The notes beneath the pieces are model-generated. The model was given only the letters and a program-made list of their open reading frames with translations, was not told where the DNA came from and made no database searches. From positions 2,593,920 through 2,657,919 of the forward strand of contig NZ_KZ119600.1 of NCBI RefSeq assembly GCF_002153425.1: 64,000 bases of DNA. Direction: 5' to 3'. Source of the stretch: Litchfieldia alkalitelluris. GTDB taxonomy: Bacteria > Bacillota > Bacilli > Bacillales > Salisediminibacteriaceae. The translations under genes and the position numbers were made by a program. Every line of letters starts with the position of its first letter. The stretch's first letter is position 1. This document shows positions 17,031 through 26,617 of this stretch, one piece after another.

Positions 17031-18875
17031 TCACCTAGAAATAGTTCTTCCCGCAGCGATTTCAATTTGTCTATGCATCGAATCCTGGACTAGTCCGTCA
17101 CTATGTCTCGTACTATTAGCAAAATGAATACAAAAGTGACCGTTATAATTATTATCTCTAATCACTTGGTCACCATGTGGCATTGAATGCATAGCTGCTG
17201 CTAAGTTTCTTCCATCGACCGATACAATGATTGCCCTAGGCGTCCAAGAAAAACTTCCTCCCCAAATTTCTCTCATAATTTGAGCGTCCCTTGCAGTGAG
17301 AGGTTCAGAATCTGCATGATTCCCCCCCATCGTATGTCTCACCTGAAACTGTTTGCCAGTTTGAAAATCAGTAATCGTCGCTACTTTTCCAGTTGAAAAA
17401 ACATATCTTGCTTCAGTCCACCAGTCAAGGACTTCACCATGTCGAGCAGAAACAACAGGGCGGACAGGCACTTGATATTGTGGAACTTGAATAATCTGAC
17501 CGATGCTTAACATACTTCTTTCAGTCATGTTATTGTGTCTTAATAAATCAAGGTATGGAACGCCATATTGTTGGCTTAAATTCCACATGTTATCCCCTGA
17601 ACGTACTGTATGTTGAGTATTCGTGACTGTTACAGGATCCAGTGACCCATTTTGTACTGGTGGCATAGTTGTTTCAGAACTAGTTGTGTCAGAACTAGTT
17701 GTTCCTATAGCAATAGTGAGTGTTAGTCCAAGTTGCAAGACATCTGACGTTAAATTATTTGCCCTTCTCAATGCATCAACAGTTGTTCCATAATGATTAG
17801 CGATCCTCCACAAATTATCCCCTGAAATGACCGTATGTTCTGTAGTTGTTGGTTTGGTAGTAGATGCTTGATTTGGTGTCGTTCCATTAGTCGGTATCGT
17901 TAATGTTTGTCCTACCCGAATTACATCAGATGAGAGATTATTTGTTACTCGAAGATCCGTAACTGTAGTTCCGAATCGATTTGCAATTACAGATAGACTA
18001 TCTCCTGAAACCACCGTATATGTTACTGGTGTAGGTGCCGGCTCAGGAGTTGGTTGATTAGGCGGGACTAAATCTGTGTTTCCATTAGGAATTACTAGTT
18101 TCTGTCCAAGCTGCAAAACATCCGTTTTCAAATTATTCGCATCTCGTATAGCATTTACTGATGTACCGAACCTTTGGGCAATAGAAAACAAATTATCTCC
18201 TGCAACAACAGTGTAATTCGAATCAATGATTTGTGCATTTGGTGTAGATGGCATGTTGGATTTAGGAATCGCTCCACTATCATTATTAATAACTGCTGGA
18301 ATAATTAAGATCTGACCGACACTTATTAGATCGGTCGTTAACCTATTTGCTTCACGTAATAATGCAGGTGTTGAATGGTGATTTCTTGCTATCGAAAATA
18401 GCGTATCTCCTGACTTGACGGTATAAAATGCTGTAGGTATAACTAGGATTTGATTTGGTTGTAGAATATCTGTTGTTAAATGGTTACCACGCCTAATATT
18501 ATCCACAGTAGTATTGAATTGCCTTGAAATACTCCACAGAGTATCTCCTTGTGATACTCTATAAAAAATAGACGACATGTGCTCAGTTTGAGTAGTACCA
18601 GTATTTGAAGCTGCTTCTACAGAGCCAGTGTTTGTAATATAAGGTATAGAGGTGACTAACAATCCTCCAACCATGACCTTAATGACAGATACTTTCGCCT
18701 TAGGATAATGGGTTTTAATTAAGCTTTTCGCTGTAAAAAGAATATCCCTTTTTTGTTCTGGTTCTCTACCTAATTCTGTAGCAAATTCAGTCCATTGATC
18801 ATTCAGATACAGGTATAAAGCAACCTCGTTTTCATTATTGTGAAGTTTCCTTATCTCAAACCTGTCGATATTCAT
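17031..18875 (-). CDS. Six-LysM cell-wall protein with a C-terminal His/Cys domain
   Basis: Starts at ATG 18875 behind GGAG. The first 75 residues are cytoplasmic-looking, then one membrane helix (VMVGGLLVTSIPYI). Six LysM domains follow between about residues 100 and 450, each with the pattern YTV-x-GD-x-L and QxLxIP, separated by Thr/Pro linkers. LysM binds peptidoglycan. The last 130 residues form a separate domain with RHTMGGNHADSEPL, MHSMPHGDQV and GHFCIHFANSTRHSDG. Its Cys and His residues recall L,D-transpeptidase-like wall enzymes, but the standard YkuD motif is absent and the function is unproven. Confidence 0.85.
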   Translation of the reverse strand: MNIDRFEIRKLHNNENEVALYLYLNDQWTEFATELGREPEQKRDILFTAKSLIKTHYPKAKVSVIKVMVGGLLVTSIPYITNTGSVEAASNTGTTQTEHMSSIFYRVSQGDTLWSISRQFNTTVDNIRRGNHLTTDILQPNQILVIPTAFYTVKSGDTLFSIARNHHSTPALLREANRLTTDLISVGQILIIPAVINNDSGAIPKSNMPSTPNAQIIDSNYTVVAGDNLFSIAQRFGTSVNAIRDANNLKTDVLQLGQKLVIPNGNTDLVPPNQPTPEPAPTPVTYTVVSGDSLSVIANRFGTTVTDLRVTNNLSSDVIRVGQTLTIPTNGTTPNQASTTKPTTTEHTVISGDNLWRIANHYGTTVDALRRANNLTSDVLQLGLTLTIAIGTTSSDTTSSETTMPPVQNGSLDPVTVTNTQHTVRSGDNMWNLSQQYGVPYLDLLRHNNMTERSMLSIGQIIQVPQYQVPVRPVVSARHGEVLDWWTEARYVFSTGKVATITDFQTGKQFQVRHTMGGNHADSEPLTARDAQIMREIWGGSFSWTPRAIIVSVDGRNLAAAMHSMPHGDQVIRDNNYNGHFCIHFANSTRHSDGLVQDSMHRQIEIAAGRTISR

Positions 18876-19018
18876 GATGTATTCACTCCTACGTTGTGTG
18901 GTTTGAATAATGGTTAAAGGCATCATTTATTTTTCCAAAGGAAGCTAAATAAATACAAAAACGATATGAAAACATCATGAGATACAATTGGAAAACTGAA
19001 GTTACGTAATGAGAGCAA

Positions 19019-19072
19019 TAAAAAAGCCTGTAAACAGGATTTTTAAGTAATCCTAGTTTACAGACTGTTTTT
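19019..19072 (-). terminator. Bidirectional terminator
   Basis: GCCTGTAAAC and GTTTACAGAC form the stem base, with an inner AGGATT/AATCCT pair. A-rich and T-rich tracts flank both sides, so it works on either strand. It ends the minus-strand NUDIX unit. Confidence 0.75.
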
Positions 19073-19158
19073 AAAGGCTTTTTCCTCAAATCGGTTAGTC
19101 GCATCAAAAATCATATTCACTACCACCCAAATAATAGCCTGTATCAAGTAATGTTTTA

Positions 19159-19782
19159 TCAAACCTGTTCCTGTATCTTTTGAATAACCTCTTTGTAAAA
19201 AAGAACTTGATGTGGGACAAACTTATCTCTAGCAACATATTCTTTAATAATTTGCTTGTTTCCATTTTCATTTATTTTAAATCCATTGATTTCAATTTTG
19301 TCTTTATCACCAAACCAAAGTTGAGCAAAATCAATCAATTTAGCTTTTACTATCCCTGAGACCTCTTCCACTTGCAAGGTAAAATCATCAAAATTATATT
19401 TGCTCTTATATAAAAAAACGTTTGCTAATTCTTTGTCAATAAAATCTTCTTGCTCAACACAGTATTCAATTACCCCTAAACTTATTAACTCCTTAAATGC
19501 TACATCTATTCCGATCTCTTCTTTAATTTCCCTTACTCCATCTTCGACTGTTTCATCAACTAATAAATGTCCAGCAGCAGTGATATCCAATAGATTAGGG
19601 TAGTCTTTTTTATTTTTACTACGTAGTTGTAAATAGATATAATCTATTCCGTCCTCATTACTGATGAACCAACAATGAAACACCTCATGCCAGTATCCAA
19701 TCCTATGTACATCACTCCGAGAAGCGACACCCAATACGTTTCTATTATCATCAAAAAACTTTAATTGTTCTTGCTCGCCCAT
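19159..19782 (-). CDS. NUDIX hydrolase (IDI/YfcD-like)
   Basis: A 207-residue NUDIX protein with the box GHLLVDETVEDGVREIKEEIG, near residues 70-90, which fits G-x5-E-x7-REUxEExGU. The preceding RIGYWHEVFHCWFI and IYLQLRSKNKKDYPN resemble the isopentenyl-diphosphate isomerase-like subgroup that includes YfcD. The substrate is unknown. The start follows AGGAGG by five bases. Confidence 0.88.
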   Translation of the reverse strand: MGEQEQLKFFDDNRNVLGVASRSDVHRIGYWHEVFHCWFISNEDGIDYIYLQLRSKNKKDYPNLLDITAAGHLLVDETVEDGVREIKEEIGIDVAFKELISLGVIEYCVEQEDFIDKELANVFLYKSKYNFDDFTLQVEEVSGIVKAKLIDFAQLWFGDKDKIEINGFKINENGNKQIIKEYVARDKFVPHQVLFYKEVIQKIQEQV

Positions 19783-19828
19783 AAGTGCCTCCTCAATTCA
19801 AAATCCGTACCACTAATTACCTTTATAA

Positions 19829-20392
19829 TTACTGTAATTTAATTTCGTCGATCTTCCACTCGTCCTCTTTAACCATAACGAATCCATACCAGTGCCTAAT
19901 TCCACGATCGGCACTATAAGTAAGTATTAATTGGTCATCGGCAATTGTAAATTCCCTTAGTTCTTCAATCGCATTTGGTCTCCAATCGATTAGATTATCA
20001 TTAAAAACAATGACATTATGTTCCTCTTCAAATTGAGCCATTCCCACATTACTGGAAAAATACTTCATCGCCTCTTCAAAGTCTTCTGCTTGTTTATAAG
20101 ATTCAACCGTCTCTATTGCATCAGAAAAAACGCGATAATCGATCATTAGAGGAGTATCATTAAGATCAGCAATTACATCTGCCTGCTCTTTATTTTCCTT
20201 CTGCAACTCATTAACGAGAGCGCTTGACTCTGTTAATGCATCTTCTAATCTTCCATTCTCGTTTATTAAGTAATCCATCTGTTGCTGTAGTTCCTCCAAC
20301 TGAATGGACTCTTGACTGGGCTCGCGAAAAATAAAGAAGGTAACAATAACTAAGAGTACTATTACCCCAAATCCTATATAATTGTTTTTCAA
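19829..20392 (-). CDS. Membrane-anchored coiled-coil protein, unknown function
   Basis: The TTG start at 20392 follows GGAGG by seven bases. One N-terminal helix (GFGVIVLLVIVTFFIF) anchors the protein. A coiled coil follows at residues 30-75 (EELQQQMDYLINENGRLEDAL), then an extracellular domain of about 110 residues ending in WYGFVMVKEDEWKIDEIKL, a NTF2-like-looking strand pattern. I do not recognise the family. It begins a run of three minus-strand envelope genes of unknown role. Confidence 0.7.
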   Translation of the reverse strand: MKNNYIGFGVIVLLVIVTFFIFREPSQESIQLEELQQQMDYLINENGRLEDALTESSALVNELQKENKEQADVIADLNDTPLMIDYRVFSDAIETVESYKQAEDFEEAMKYFSSNVGMAQFEEEHNVIVFNDNLIDWRPNAIEELREFTIADDQLILTYSADRGIRHWYGFVMVKEDEWKIDEIKLQ

Positions 20393-20479
20393 ATTAGAAC
20401 CTCCAATATAATGATGCGATTGCTTGATTTTATACTATGATATCGTATTCCCTATTATTTCTACAATTGTACAAGGGCT

Positions 20480-21046
20480 TTAGTCAAGGGGAAACATTAC
20501 TAAATGACTATCAAAATATTCATTTTTTGCTTCTTGCATCATGATAATCCCTGTTGGTGTGGTTGGAACTGGCGACAACGATCCTGGTACAGGTACACAA
20601 TTTTTCAAATCAAAGTACATTCTATTTTTATCAGCATCTTCTTCATAGGATAAGCTTGAGCAAATACTAGTATATGATTGTATTTTATTTCCTTGTAGCT
20701 CCAACTGAATAGTTTTATGCTTTATTTTATCTCCATCAAAAAACACGTGTCTAATGGACTCGCCATTGTATATATCTATAGCAGCTTTTTCTCCACCATT
20801 TACATCTTCATAAAACTGAAATACCCTATCTCTACTTTCATCTATTCTGTCACTTCGAGTAAGTATGATATATCCTCGTTCCTGAAAATCAGTTATATCA
20901 TAGTCAAACTTATCATCAGAATACATTTCATATGCGATTTGTTGATTCTCCTTGTAGTCCTGGTACAACATAATCCCTACATAAGAAAGAACCTGAATCA
21001 CCAATATAGAAGATAATAGTATGGTTAATTTATGCAAGTTCATCAT
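20480..21046 (-). CDS. Membrane-anchored extracytoplasmic protein, unknown function
   Basis: An N-terminal signal anchor (LTILLSSILVIQVLSYVGIML) is followed by a 160-residue extracytoplasmic domain with two cysteines (SICSSL, KNCVPV) that could pair. The domain is rich in acidic and aromatic residues. AAGGGGAG stands just before the start, which may be either of two adjacent ATG codons. It lies 61 bases after a lipoprotein gene and likely shares its transcript. Confidence 0.7.
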   Translation of the reverse strand: MMNLHKLTILLSSILVIQVLSYVGIMLYQDYKENQQIAYEMYSDDKFDYDITDFQERGYIILTRSDRIDESRDRVFQFYEDVNGGEKAAIDIYNGESIRHVFFDGDKIKHKTIQLELQGNKIQSYTSICSSLSYEEDADKNRMYFDLKNCVPVPGSLSPVPTTPTGIIMMQEAKNEYFDSHLVMFPLD

Positions 21047-21107
21047 CTCCCCTTATAAGTAAAAGTAAGATTCTACTTTTACAAAGACGTACTTTTACTC
21101 ATATTTA

Positions 21108-21617
21108 TTAACTGTTCGCATATCCCCCAACTGGCTCAGGGAGCTCCTGATATTCTTCTTTATGAAAAAGCATTTCGTGTATATAGTCCTCTAAATCTGA
21201 TAGATTTTTTAAATCATCAGAGGAATTCTTACAAACACTACCGTATCCAATGGATTGACTTTCTCCGTTCATTTCTATATACCAAACGGATATAGTCCCT
21301 GGTATAGACCCACAATTCTGTTCTTCTGGTATATCTAAGTCTCCCATGATGTCAATATCCATCATTTTTGTATAGATCTCTTCCATTTCTTCTTCTGTAA
21401 AACTTATATCTGCTTCTATTCTACCGGCGCTAACAAGATCCTTTACTATGGTTCCATCAAAAGTATCAATTTTCCTTTTGCCATCTACCCCATAACTCAA
21501 GCTAAAATTAAAGTCTTCTGGCATTCCAACATCATTACTTACTAGACTGGAACACCCCACAATTAGGAGAGCTATGCTCAAAGAAAAAAAGGTAATCATT
21601 GGAATTCTACAATGCAA
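21108..21617 (-). CDS. Putative lipoprotein, paralogue of the one at 55096
   Basis: The start is placed at TTG 21617 because GGGGTG lies six bases upstream; this gives a proper lipoprotein signal with lipobox LIVGC. The mature part shares MPEDFNFSLSYGV, IVKDLV, YTKMMDI and HKEEYQELPEPVGGYA with the protein at 55096-55602. Two cysteines (EQNCGS, GSVCKN) are conserved in both. The shared GGYA ending and cysteines point to a defined, unnamed family. Confidence 0.75.
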   Translation of the reverse strand: MHCRIPMITFFSLSIALLIVGCSSLVSNDVGMPEDFNFSLSYGVDGKRKIDTFDGTIVKDLVSAGRIEADISFTEEEMEEIYTKMMDIDIMGDLDIPEEQNCGSIPGTISVWYIEMNGESQSIGYGSVCKNSSDDLKNLSDLEDYIHEMLFHKEEYQELPEPVGGYANS

Positions 21618-21920
21618 AAAATCACCCCAATTCAATTTTAACATAAATATCCAAACCTTTGTTTTTCATATTCAAATATACTATTTCAATCATAATTGAC
21701 CCTAAATAAAGAACCATTTTTATGTTTTTACAATTCAAAATCTCTTCACACACTCATCCATTATTTTCTTTAAAATCAACCATTCTATGAAACTTCCAAT
21801 TTTTCACTACTAGGCAATTACAAATAAATGATTACAATTAACCTTAGCGCTTCTTTTTGTGTGACGCGTGTTTGTCCAAAAGACAACTAACAATACAGAC
21901 ATCATGAGAGGAGTTATTAT

Positions 21921-23090
21921 ATGTTAAAGAACAAAATTACTATTGCAGTTATCATTATTTCTTTTCTTAGTTTAGGAGTTTTCCAGTCTCCTTTCATTGT
22001 TAACGGACAGACCACAGAGGCAACAGCTTCTACGCAGTTTCGACCACTTCCGTTCGAAAATGCAGAATTAGGAAGAAACTCTCATGCTTATTTAGGTAGA
22101 ATCCAAGCACCTTCTGAACAAGAAAAAGAAGAATTTGTTAATCAAATTACAGAGTTTGGAATTAATGCAAGTAAACAATATGGCATGCCAGCTAGTGCAA
22201 TTATCGGTATGTCAATTATAGAAAGTGGTTATGGTACAACAAGAACAGCCCACTTTGCTAATAACCTTTTCGGAATTAAAGTATGGGGCTACAATCCACC
22301 GAACGCATGGCAATTAAAAGGACAACCTGATGAAGATTTCGACAGGGAAATTCCTGTACTTGCTAATTATGGACCAGATCGCATTGTTTTTGATGAAACA
22401 CAAAGAAGAGATAATTGGTATCGTCAATTCGATTCGTATCAGCATGCTGTTCATTTCTTGACAGGAACTCTATTAGTGAATCAACGGTATGGTTTTGCAA
22501 TCCAAAACTATCAAACTAGAATTGCTAACGGATGGGATCTAAAAGATGCTTCAAAGGAATATCTTTATGAGATTGCTAATGCCGGATACAATCATTTAGG
22601 CGGAGATTATTATAAAGATGTAGTCGGTAAACTCATGGATCAATGGGATTTATACCGTCATGATATTATTGAAAAAGAAGAAGATACAACTCCCCCCATA
22701 ACTGGGATTTATCACACTGTAGTTTCAGGTGACACATTGTGGAGATTATCAATTGTGTATGGAACGACTGTCGATACAATTAAGACGATGAACAACCTAA
22801 CATCTGACATGCTATTTATCGGACAAGTTTTATTTATTCCTGTTAATCAACCTGTCTCAGAACCAATCATTGAAGAGCCTGTTACAAGTGAACCGGTTAT
22901 CGAACCTCAACCTGAACCTATTGGAGAAGAGCCTGTTGTTGAACCTCAACCTGCACCAATCGTTGAGGAACCTGTGGTTGAAGTAGCTCCAATCCAAGAG
23001 ACTGTCGTTCAGCAACCAGCAAAAGGGAACGGGAATAACAACGGTGGAGGAAACAATGGTGGTAACGGTGGCGGACCTAAGAAAAGATAA
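21921..23090 (+). CDS. Secreted glucosaminidase with a LysM domain
   Basis: A peptidoglycan hydrolase of the mannosyl-glycoprotein endo-beta-N-acetylglucosaminidase (FlgJ/AcmA) family. A signal peptide is followed by the catalytic domain at about residues 55-240, with GMPASAIIGMSIIESGYG carrying the catalytic glutamate and FGIKVWG. A LysM domain with YHTVVSGDTLWRLS lies near 265-310. Then comes a Pro/Glu/Val-rich spacer of repeated EEPVVEPQP units and a Gly/Asn tail ending GPKKR. The start follows AGAGGAG. It is monocistronic and ends at a good terminator. Confidence 0.9.
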   Translation: MLKNKITIAVIIISFLSLGVFQSPFIVNGQTTEATASTQFRPLPFENAELGRNSHAYLGRIQAPSEQEKEEFVNQITEFGINASKQYGMPASAIIGMSIIESGYGTTRTAHFANNLFGIKVWGYNPPNAWQLKGQPDEDFDREIPVLANYGPDRIVFDETQRRDNWYRQFDSYQHAVHFLTGTLLVNQRYGFAIQNYQTRIANGWDLKDASKEYLYEIANAGYNHLGGDYYKDVVGKLMDQWDLYRHDIIEKEEDTTPPITGIYHTVVSGDTLWRLSIVYGTTVDTIKTMNNLTSDMLFIGQVLFIPVNQPVSEPIIEEPVTSEPVIEPQPEPIGEEPVVEPQPAPIVEEPVVEVAPIQETVVQQPAKGNGNNNGGGNNGGNGGGPKKR

Positions 23091-23102
23091 TTAACTTATT
23101 TT

Positions 23103-23132
23103 AAGAAGATAGCCCAGTGGCTATCTTCTTTA
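23103..23132 (+). terminator. Bidirectional terminator
   Basis: AAGAAGATAGCC pairs perfectly with GGCTATCTTCTT around a CAGT loop. It lies between the convergent glucosaminidase and alcohol dehydrogenase genes and serves both. Confidence 0.8.
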
Positions 23133-23160
23133 TATTCTCCACAATACACCATTCCTCACG

Positions 23161-24297
23161 TTAAGGCTGTAAAACGACTTTAATACAATCTTCCATTTTC
23201 GTATCGAAAATTTCATATCCATATTTCGCTTTTTCTAATGGAAGTTTATGTGTGATAATATCACTCAAATCTACCTTACCATCTGCAATGAGATCATGTA
23301 AGTAAGGCATATAATGGACTACTGGAGCTTGCCCTGTCCTGATATTAACATTCCTTTGAAAAATGTCTCCAAACGGGAAGGCGTTGTATCTAGCAGCATA
23401 AACACCTGTGACTTGAATGTTGCCGCCTTTCCTAACTGCTTGACTAGCCATGACCAGTGCCCCCATCGAACCCCCTTGAAGCTTCAGACCAGTTGCTAAA
23501 AATTCTAGATCCGTCATCTTTCCATCCATCCCAACACAATCAATGACAACATCCGCACCACCTTTTGTCATGTCATGAAGAAAAGATCCTACATTTTCAT
23601 AGTCCTCAAAATTAACGATTTCCACTTGATTTGTCCGCTTCGCGTGTTCTAGACGATAACCTATGTAATCGACAGCAATTACTCGATTTGCGCCCTTTAG
23701 CCATGCAAACTTTTGCGCTAACAACCCTACAGGTCCACAACCTAAAATGATGACCGTATCCCCTTCTTTCATTCCTGAATTATCCACACTCCAATAAGCA
23801 GTTGTTCCAGCATCAGAAATGAGGACTAAATTGTCATCGTCCACTTCACTATTTTCAGGGATTTTATAAGGGGTGAAATTCCCATATGGTACACGCATAT
23901 ACTCCGCTTGTCCCCCAGGATAGCCACCAGTTGTGCCAGAATATCCAAAGTATGCACCCATCTCACCATTATCATTGGCTTCATCACATTGGCTTTCTAA
24001 TTCGTTTTCGCAGAACCAACATTTCCCACAACTTACATTAAAGGGAACAACAACACGATCCCCCTTCTTTACTTTTGTTACTTCAGGACCTGTCTCTTCC
24101 ACAATTCCCATTGGTTCATGGCCAATGATATAGTTTTCTTGAATGTTCGGAATCATTCCATGAATGAGGTGTAAATCAGATCCACATATAGCTGTATTAG
24201 TTAACTTAACGATAATATCATCTGGCTTTTGTATACTTGGGGCTTCCACATCTTTTACAACAATATTTTTTACTCCTTGATAAGTAACAGCTTTCAT
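23161..24297 (-). CDS. Zinc-dependent alcohol/formaldehyde dehydrogenase
   Basis: A medium-chain dehydrogenase of 378 residues. The catalytic zinc site is in TAICGSDLHLIHG and GHEPMGIVEE. The four structural-zinc cysteines lie in NVSCGKCWFCENELESQC. The NAD-binding turn is in ILGCGPVGLLA, and VDYIGYRLEHA supplies the ribose-binding aspartate. The pattern matches glutathione-independent formaldehyde dehydrogenase-like proteins. It starts behind AGGAGG and heads a minus-strand set with coat genes upstream. Confidence 0.9.
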   Translation of the reverse strand: MKAVTYQGVKNIVVKDVEAPSIQKPDDIIVKLTNTAICGSDLHLIHGMIPNIQENYIIGHEPMGIVEETGPEVTKVKKGDRVVVPFNVSCGKCWFCENELESQCDEANDNGEMGAYFGYSGTTGGYPGGQAEYMRVPYGNFTPYKIPENSEVDDDNLVLISDAGTTAYWSVDNSGMKEGDTVIILGCGPVGLLAQKFAWLKGANRVIAVDYIGYRLEHAKRTNQVEIVNFEDYENVGSFLHDMTKGGADVVIDCVGMDGKMTDLEFLATGLKLQGGSMGALVMASQAVRKGGNIQVTGVYAARYNAFPFGDIFQRNVNIRTGQAPVVHYMPYLHDLIADGKVDLSDIITHKLPLEKAKYGYEIFDTKMEDCIKVVLQP

Positions 24298-24316
24298 TAA
24301 TTTTCTCTCCTCCTCA

Positions 24317-24679
24317 TTATTGTGGTGGGGTTGGAAATAACCCTTTTCGATTTGTGTTTTCTGGGAAGAGCTTGAGATTAGCTATGTCAATCGCTGTTTG
24401 TGCAGCTTTTAAGTCAAGTACTTGCTGCTCACTTATATCATAAGGATGAAACCATTTCTTTTCGATCATTAAGTCAATTACCTCTGCTTGGTAGTCCAAT
24501 GCTGCCTCCATTTGGTTTCTAATGACCGTACGTACCTCAGGACTCGCTGCCTCCGTTAAAGCAACAGAGTAGTTTCGAACCGCTTCTTTAACAGTAATTA
24601 ATAAATCGAGGGCTATAGCTGAATCAACTTGCTCTGGCATTCCAATAGAATTAATAGGGTCTAAGTAATCATTCATCAT
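24317..24679 (-). CDS. CotF-like spore coat protein
   Basis: A 120-residue helical protein with the ferritin-like coat pattern: MPEQVDSAIALDLLITVKEAVRNYSVALTEA, then a paired helix with DYQAEVIDLMIEKKWFHPYD. It closely parallels the product of 25326-25622. Its start overlaps the end of the upstream small gene, so the two are co-translated. Packaging in the spore coat is inferred from the CotF family. Confidence 0.85.
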   Translation of the reverse strand: MMNDYLDPINSIGMPEQVDSAIALDLLITVKEAVRNYSVALTEAASPEVRTVIRNQMEAALDYQAEVIDLMIEKKWFHPYDISEQQVLDLKAAQTAIDIANLKLFPENTNRKGLFPTPPQ

Positions 24680-24899
24680 TATTACCTTCTTTGTTGTCAG
24701 TTTTTGAATAATGATAGAGTCGTTGAAGCTCCTTTACATCAACGATAGACATTTGTACGTTTTTTTCTAATAAATGACGTAAGTCTTGATCAAAGACAAT
24801 TCCCTGCATCATCTTTGACTTTAATAGAGCAACAGTTTTTAGATTTAATAGTTCATGCGTATCCATCATTTCATGGTATGCTAAATCTTCCTGTCCCAC
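24669..24899 (-). CDS. Small coat-associated partner protein (76 aa)
   Basis: The GTG at 24899 is chosen because AGGAGG ends six bases before it; an upstream in-frame ATG would place that site inside the gene. The product carries HELLNLKTVALLKSKMM and is a paralogue of the 25123-25329 product (HEILTFKNLCLTKATTM). Both precede a CotF-like gene, which suggests a fixed two-gene module. Confidence 0.75.
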   Translation of the reverse strand: MGQEDLAYHEMMDTHELLNLKTVALLKSKMMQGIVFDQDLRHLLEKNVQMSIVDVKELQRLYHYSKTDNKEGNNDE

Positions 24900-25122
24900 A
24901 GAATACCTCCTCATATTTCGTTTTCAAAATAAGAGCTATTATTAATGAAAATTTTAAAATGCGTTTTAAAATGGAATTGTTAAACTAAAGATATTTTCCC
25001 ACTAATACGGTTACCTATGCATAATCTATAATTTTAAATAGCATATAGAAAGTCGTATAATAATGCATAGATTACGTAAGCTAAAAAAAGATAATAGAAT
25101 AAATAAAGTAGGAGTGAGAAAA

Positions 25123-25329
25123 ATGGCCGATAATTTAGCTCTCCATGAACGGCTAGAACTACATGAAATTCTTACATTCAAAAACCTCTGTTTAACAAAA
25201 GCTACTACTATGAAGGGATTAGTTGGGTGTGAGCAATTAAAAGATATTCTTTCTGATGATGTAAAAGCGGGGAAACAGCACATAAAACAATTATCAAACT
25301 TATTAGAGAAAGGAGATGTATCCCAGTGA
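25123..25329 (+). CDS. Small coat-associated partner protein (68 aa)
   Basis: The ATG at 25123 follows AGGAG by eight bases. The protein is helical and related to its divergent counterpart at 24669-24899. The stop overlaps the GTG start of the next gene, so translation is coupled. Confidence 0.78.
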   Translation: MADNLALHERLELHEILTFKNLCLTKATTMKGLVGCEQLKDILSDDVKAGKQHIKQLSNLLEKGDVSQ

Positions 25330-25622
25330 CTAACATGCTACAAAAAGTGGCTGGAATGGGTGGAATGACTGATCAAGTCATTGCAACTGACTTTCTAATT
25401 ACGACAAAATCGGCAGTTAGGAACATCACCTTTGCATTAACAGAATGTGTATCTCCTGATGTAAGGAAAGTCTTACGGTCTCAACTTACCTATGCCATTG
25501 AAGCCCATGAGAAAATCAGTCAATATATGATAGAAAAAGGCTATTACCATCCAGATAATCTTAAAGAGCAATTAACTGTTGATTTAAAAGCCTCAAAGAC
25601 CGCCTTAAGTTTAGCTGATTAA
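25326..25622 (+). CDS. CotF-like spore coat protein
   Basis: The GTG start overlaps the preceding stop. It carries MTDQVIATDFLITTKSAVRN, TFALTECVSPDVRKVLRSQL and the end MIEKGYYHPDNL, matching block by block the protein at 24317-24679. The two modules are divergent and separated by a 220-bp control region, as after an inverted duplication. Confidence 0.85.
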   Translation: MTNMLQKVAGMGGMTDQVIATDFLITTKSAVRNITFALTECVSPDVRKVLRSQLTYAIEAHEKISQYMIEKGYYHPDNLKEQLTVDLKASKTALSLAD

Positions 25623-25648
25623 AAAGAGATATCCTATCTCTAAACAAC

Positions 25649-25686
25649 GTGCCCCTAGAATAAATACATCATACTCCTAGGGGCAC
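25649..25686. terminator. Stem-loop after the coat genes
   Basis: GTGCCCCTAG and CTAGGGGCAC form a perfect ten-base stem with an 18-base loop. No strong T-run follows on either strand, so it may be a transcript-end stabiliser more than an efficient terminator. Confidence 0.5.
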
Positions 25687-25740
25687 ACAAAATACCTTTA
25701 TAAAGGAAACCTACTGTTACGTATGTTTCTGCTTTTATTG

Positions 25741-26463
25741 TTAATCCTTCCTCTCTTCATTTAGTAGTTCAGAAACAGTCAAAAATGTATATCCCTGTTC
25801 TTTTAATTTCTTTATGATACCATCTACTGAATGGAGCGATTCTTTTCTACTTTCATACATAACATGTAGCAATATTATAGATCCCGGCTCTATATTTTCA
25901 ACAACATACTCAACAATATATTTGGAGTCAGATGCTATCTCAGGATATGTTTCAGGCTCAATATTCCACATGATTGTATCTCTTTTATTTTTTGATAGAT
26001 AGTGTGGTAAAAAAAATAATTTTCTTCCGAAAGGTGGTCGAAAAGTAATATCTCCTTCATACCCAATATCTCGTATTAAATCATCTGTTCTTTCAATTTC
26101 ATCTTTAATAAAGCTTGGAGATTTGAAAACCATTCGCGGATGAGAATATGTATGATTTCCAATTTCGTGCCCCTCTTGCACTATTTTTACTCCGTCCTCA
26201 AAACTACTCTCTATCTCTTTACCAGTTAAATAAAAAGTAGCCTTCACATCATTCCTATTCAATATATCTAAAATTGCTTGTGTATTGACACCAGGTCCAT
26301 CATCAAACGTTAATGCCACTACCTTTTCATTTGTTTCTACACTTGAAACTAAACCACCATAAAGTTGAAAGGTTCTTGCACTAGATAATTCATCTAATAA
26401 AAAAACGGTAGCAAACAATAAAAACATTGATACACTAAAACTTATTATAATCTTTTTCATATT
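25741..26463 (-). CDS. Polysaccharide deacetylase (NodB domain)
   Basis: The ATG at 26463 follows AGGGGG. An N-terminal helix anchors or exports the protein. The carbohydrate esterase 4 motifs are present: TFDDGPGVNT with the catalytic aspartate and a metal aspartate, HEIGNHTYSHPRM with the two metal histidines, and RPPFGRK with the arginine. The late motif IILLHVMYESR holds the leucine-histidine. It resembles PdaA/PdaB-type peptidoglycan deacetylases; the precise target is not visible. Confidence 0.88.
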   Translation of the reverse strand, partial: NMKKIIISFSVSMFLLFATVFLLDELSSARTFQLYGGLVSSVETNEKVVALTFDDGPGVNTQAILDILNRNDVKATFYLTGKEIESSFEDGVKIVQEGHEIGNHTYSHPRMVFKSPSFIKDEIERTDDLIRDIGYEGDITFRPPFGRKLFFLPHYLSKNKRDTIMWNIEPETYPEIASDSKYIVEYVVENIEPGSIILLHVMYESRKESLHSVDGIIKKLKEQGYTFLTVSELLNEERKD

Positions 26464-26556
26464 TCCCCCTAAAAACATAGTAACTCATTCTATCATACTA
26501 TACTTATCAGATGGGGGAGACAGGTTTTTCAACCCTAGTTTTTTGTAGATGCTTGC

Positions 26557-26595
26557 ATAAAAAAGAGGCACCAAACACTGTTATGTCGGTGCCCC
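26557..26595 (-). terminator. Rho-independent terminator
   Basis: On the minus strand GGCACC pairs with GGTGCC and is followed by TCTTTTTT. It lies 25 bases after the YhgE/Pip gene stop. Confidence 0.75.
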
Positions 26596-26617
26596 CATAT
26601 ACACTAGGTCAATCTAT

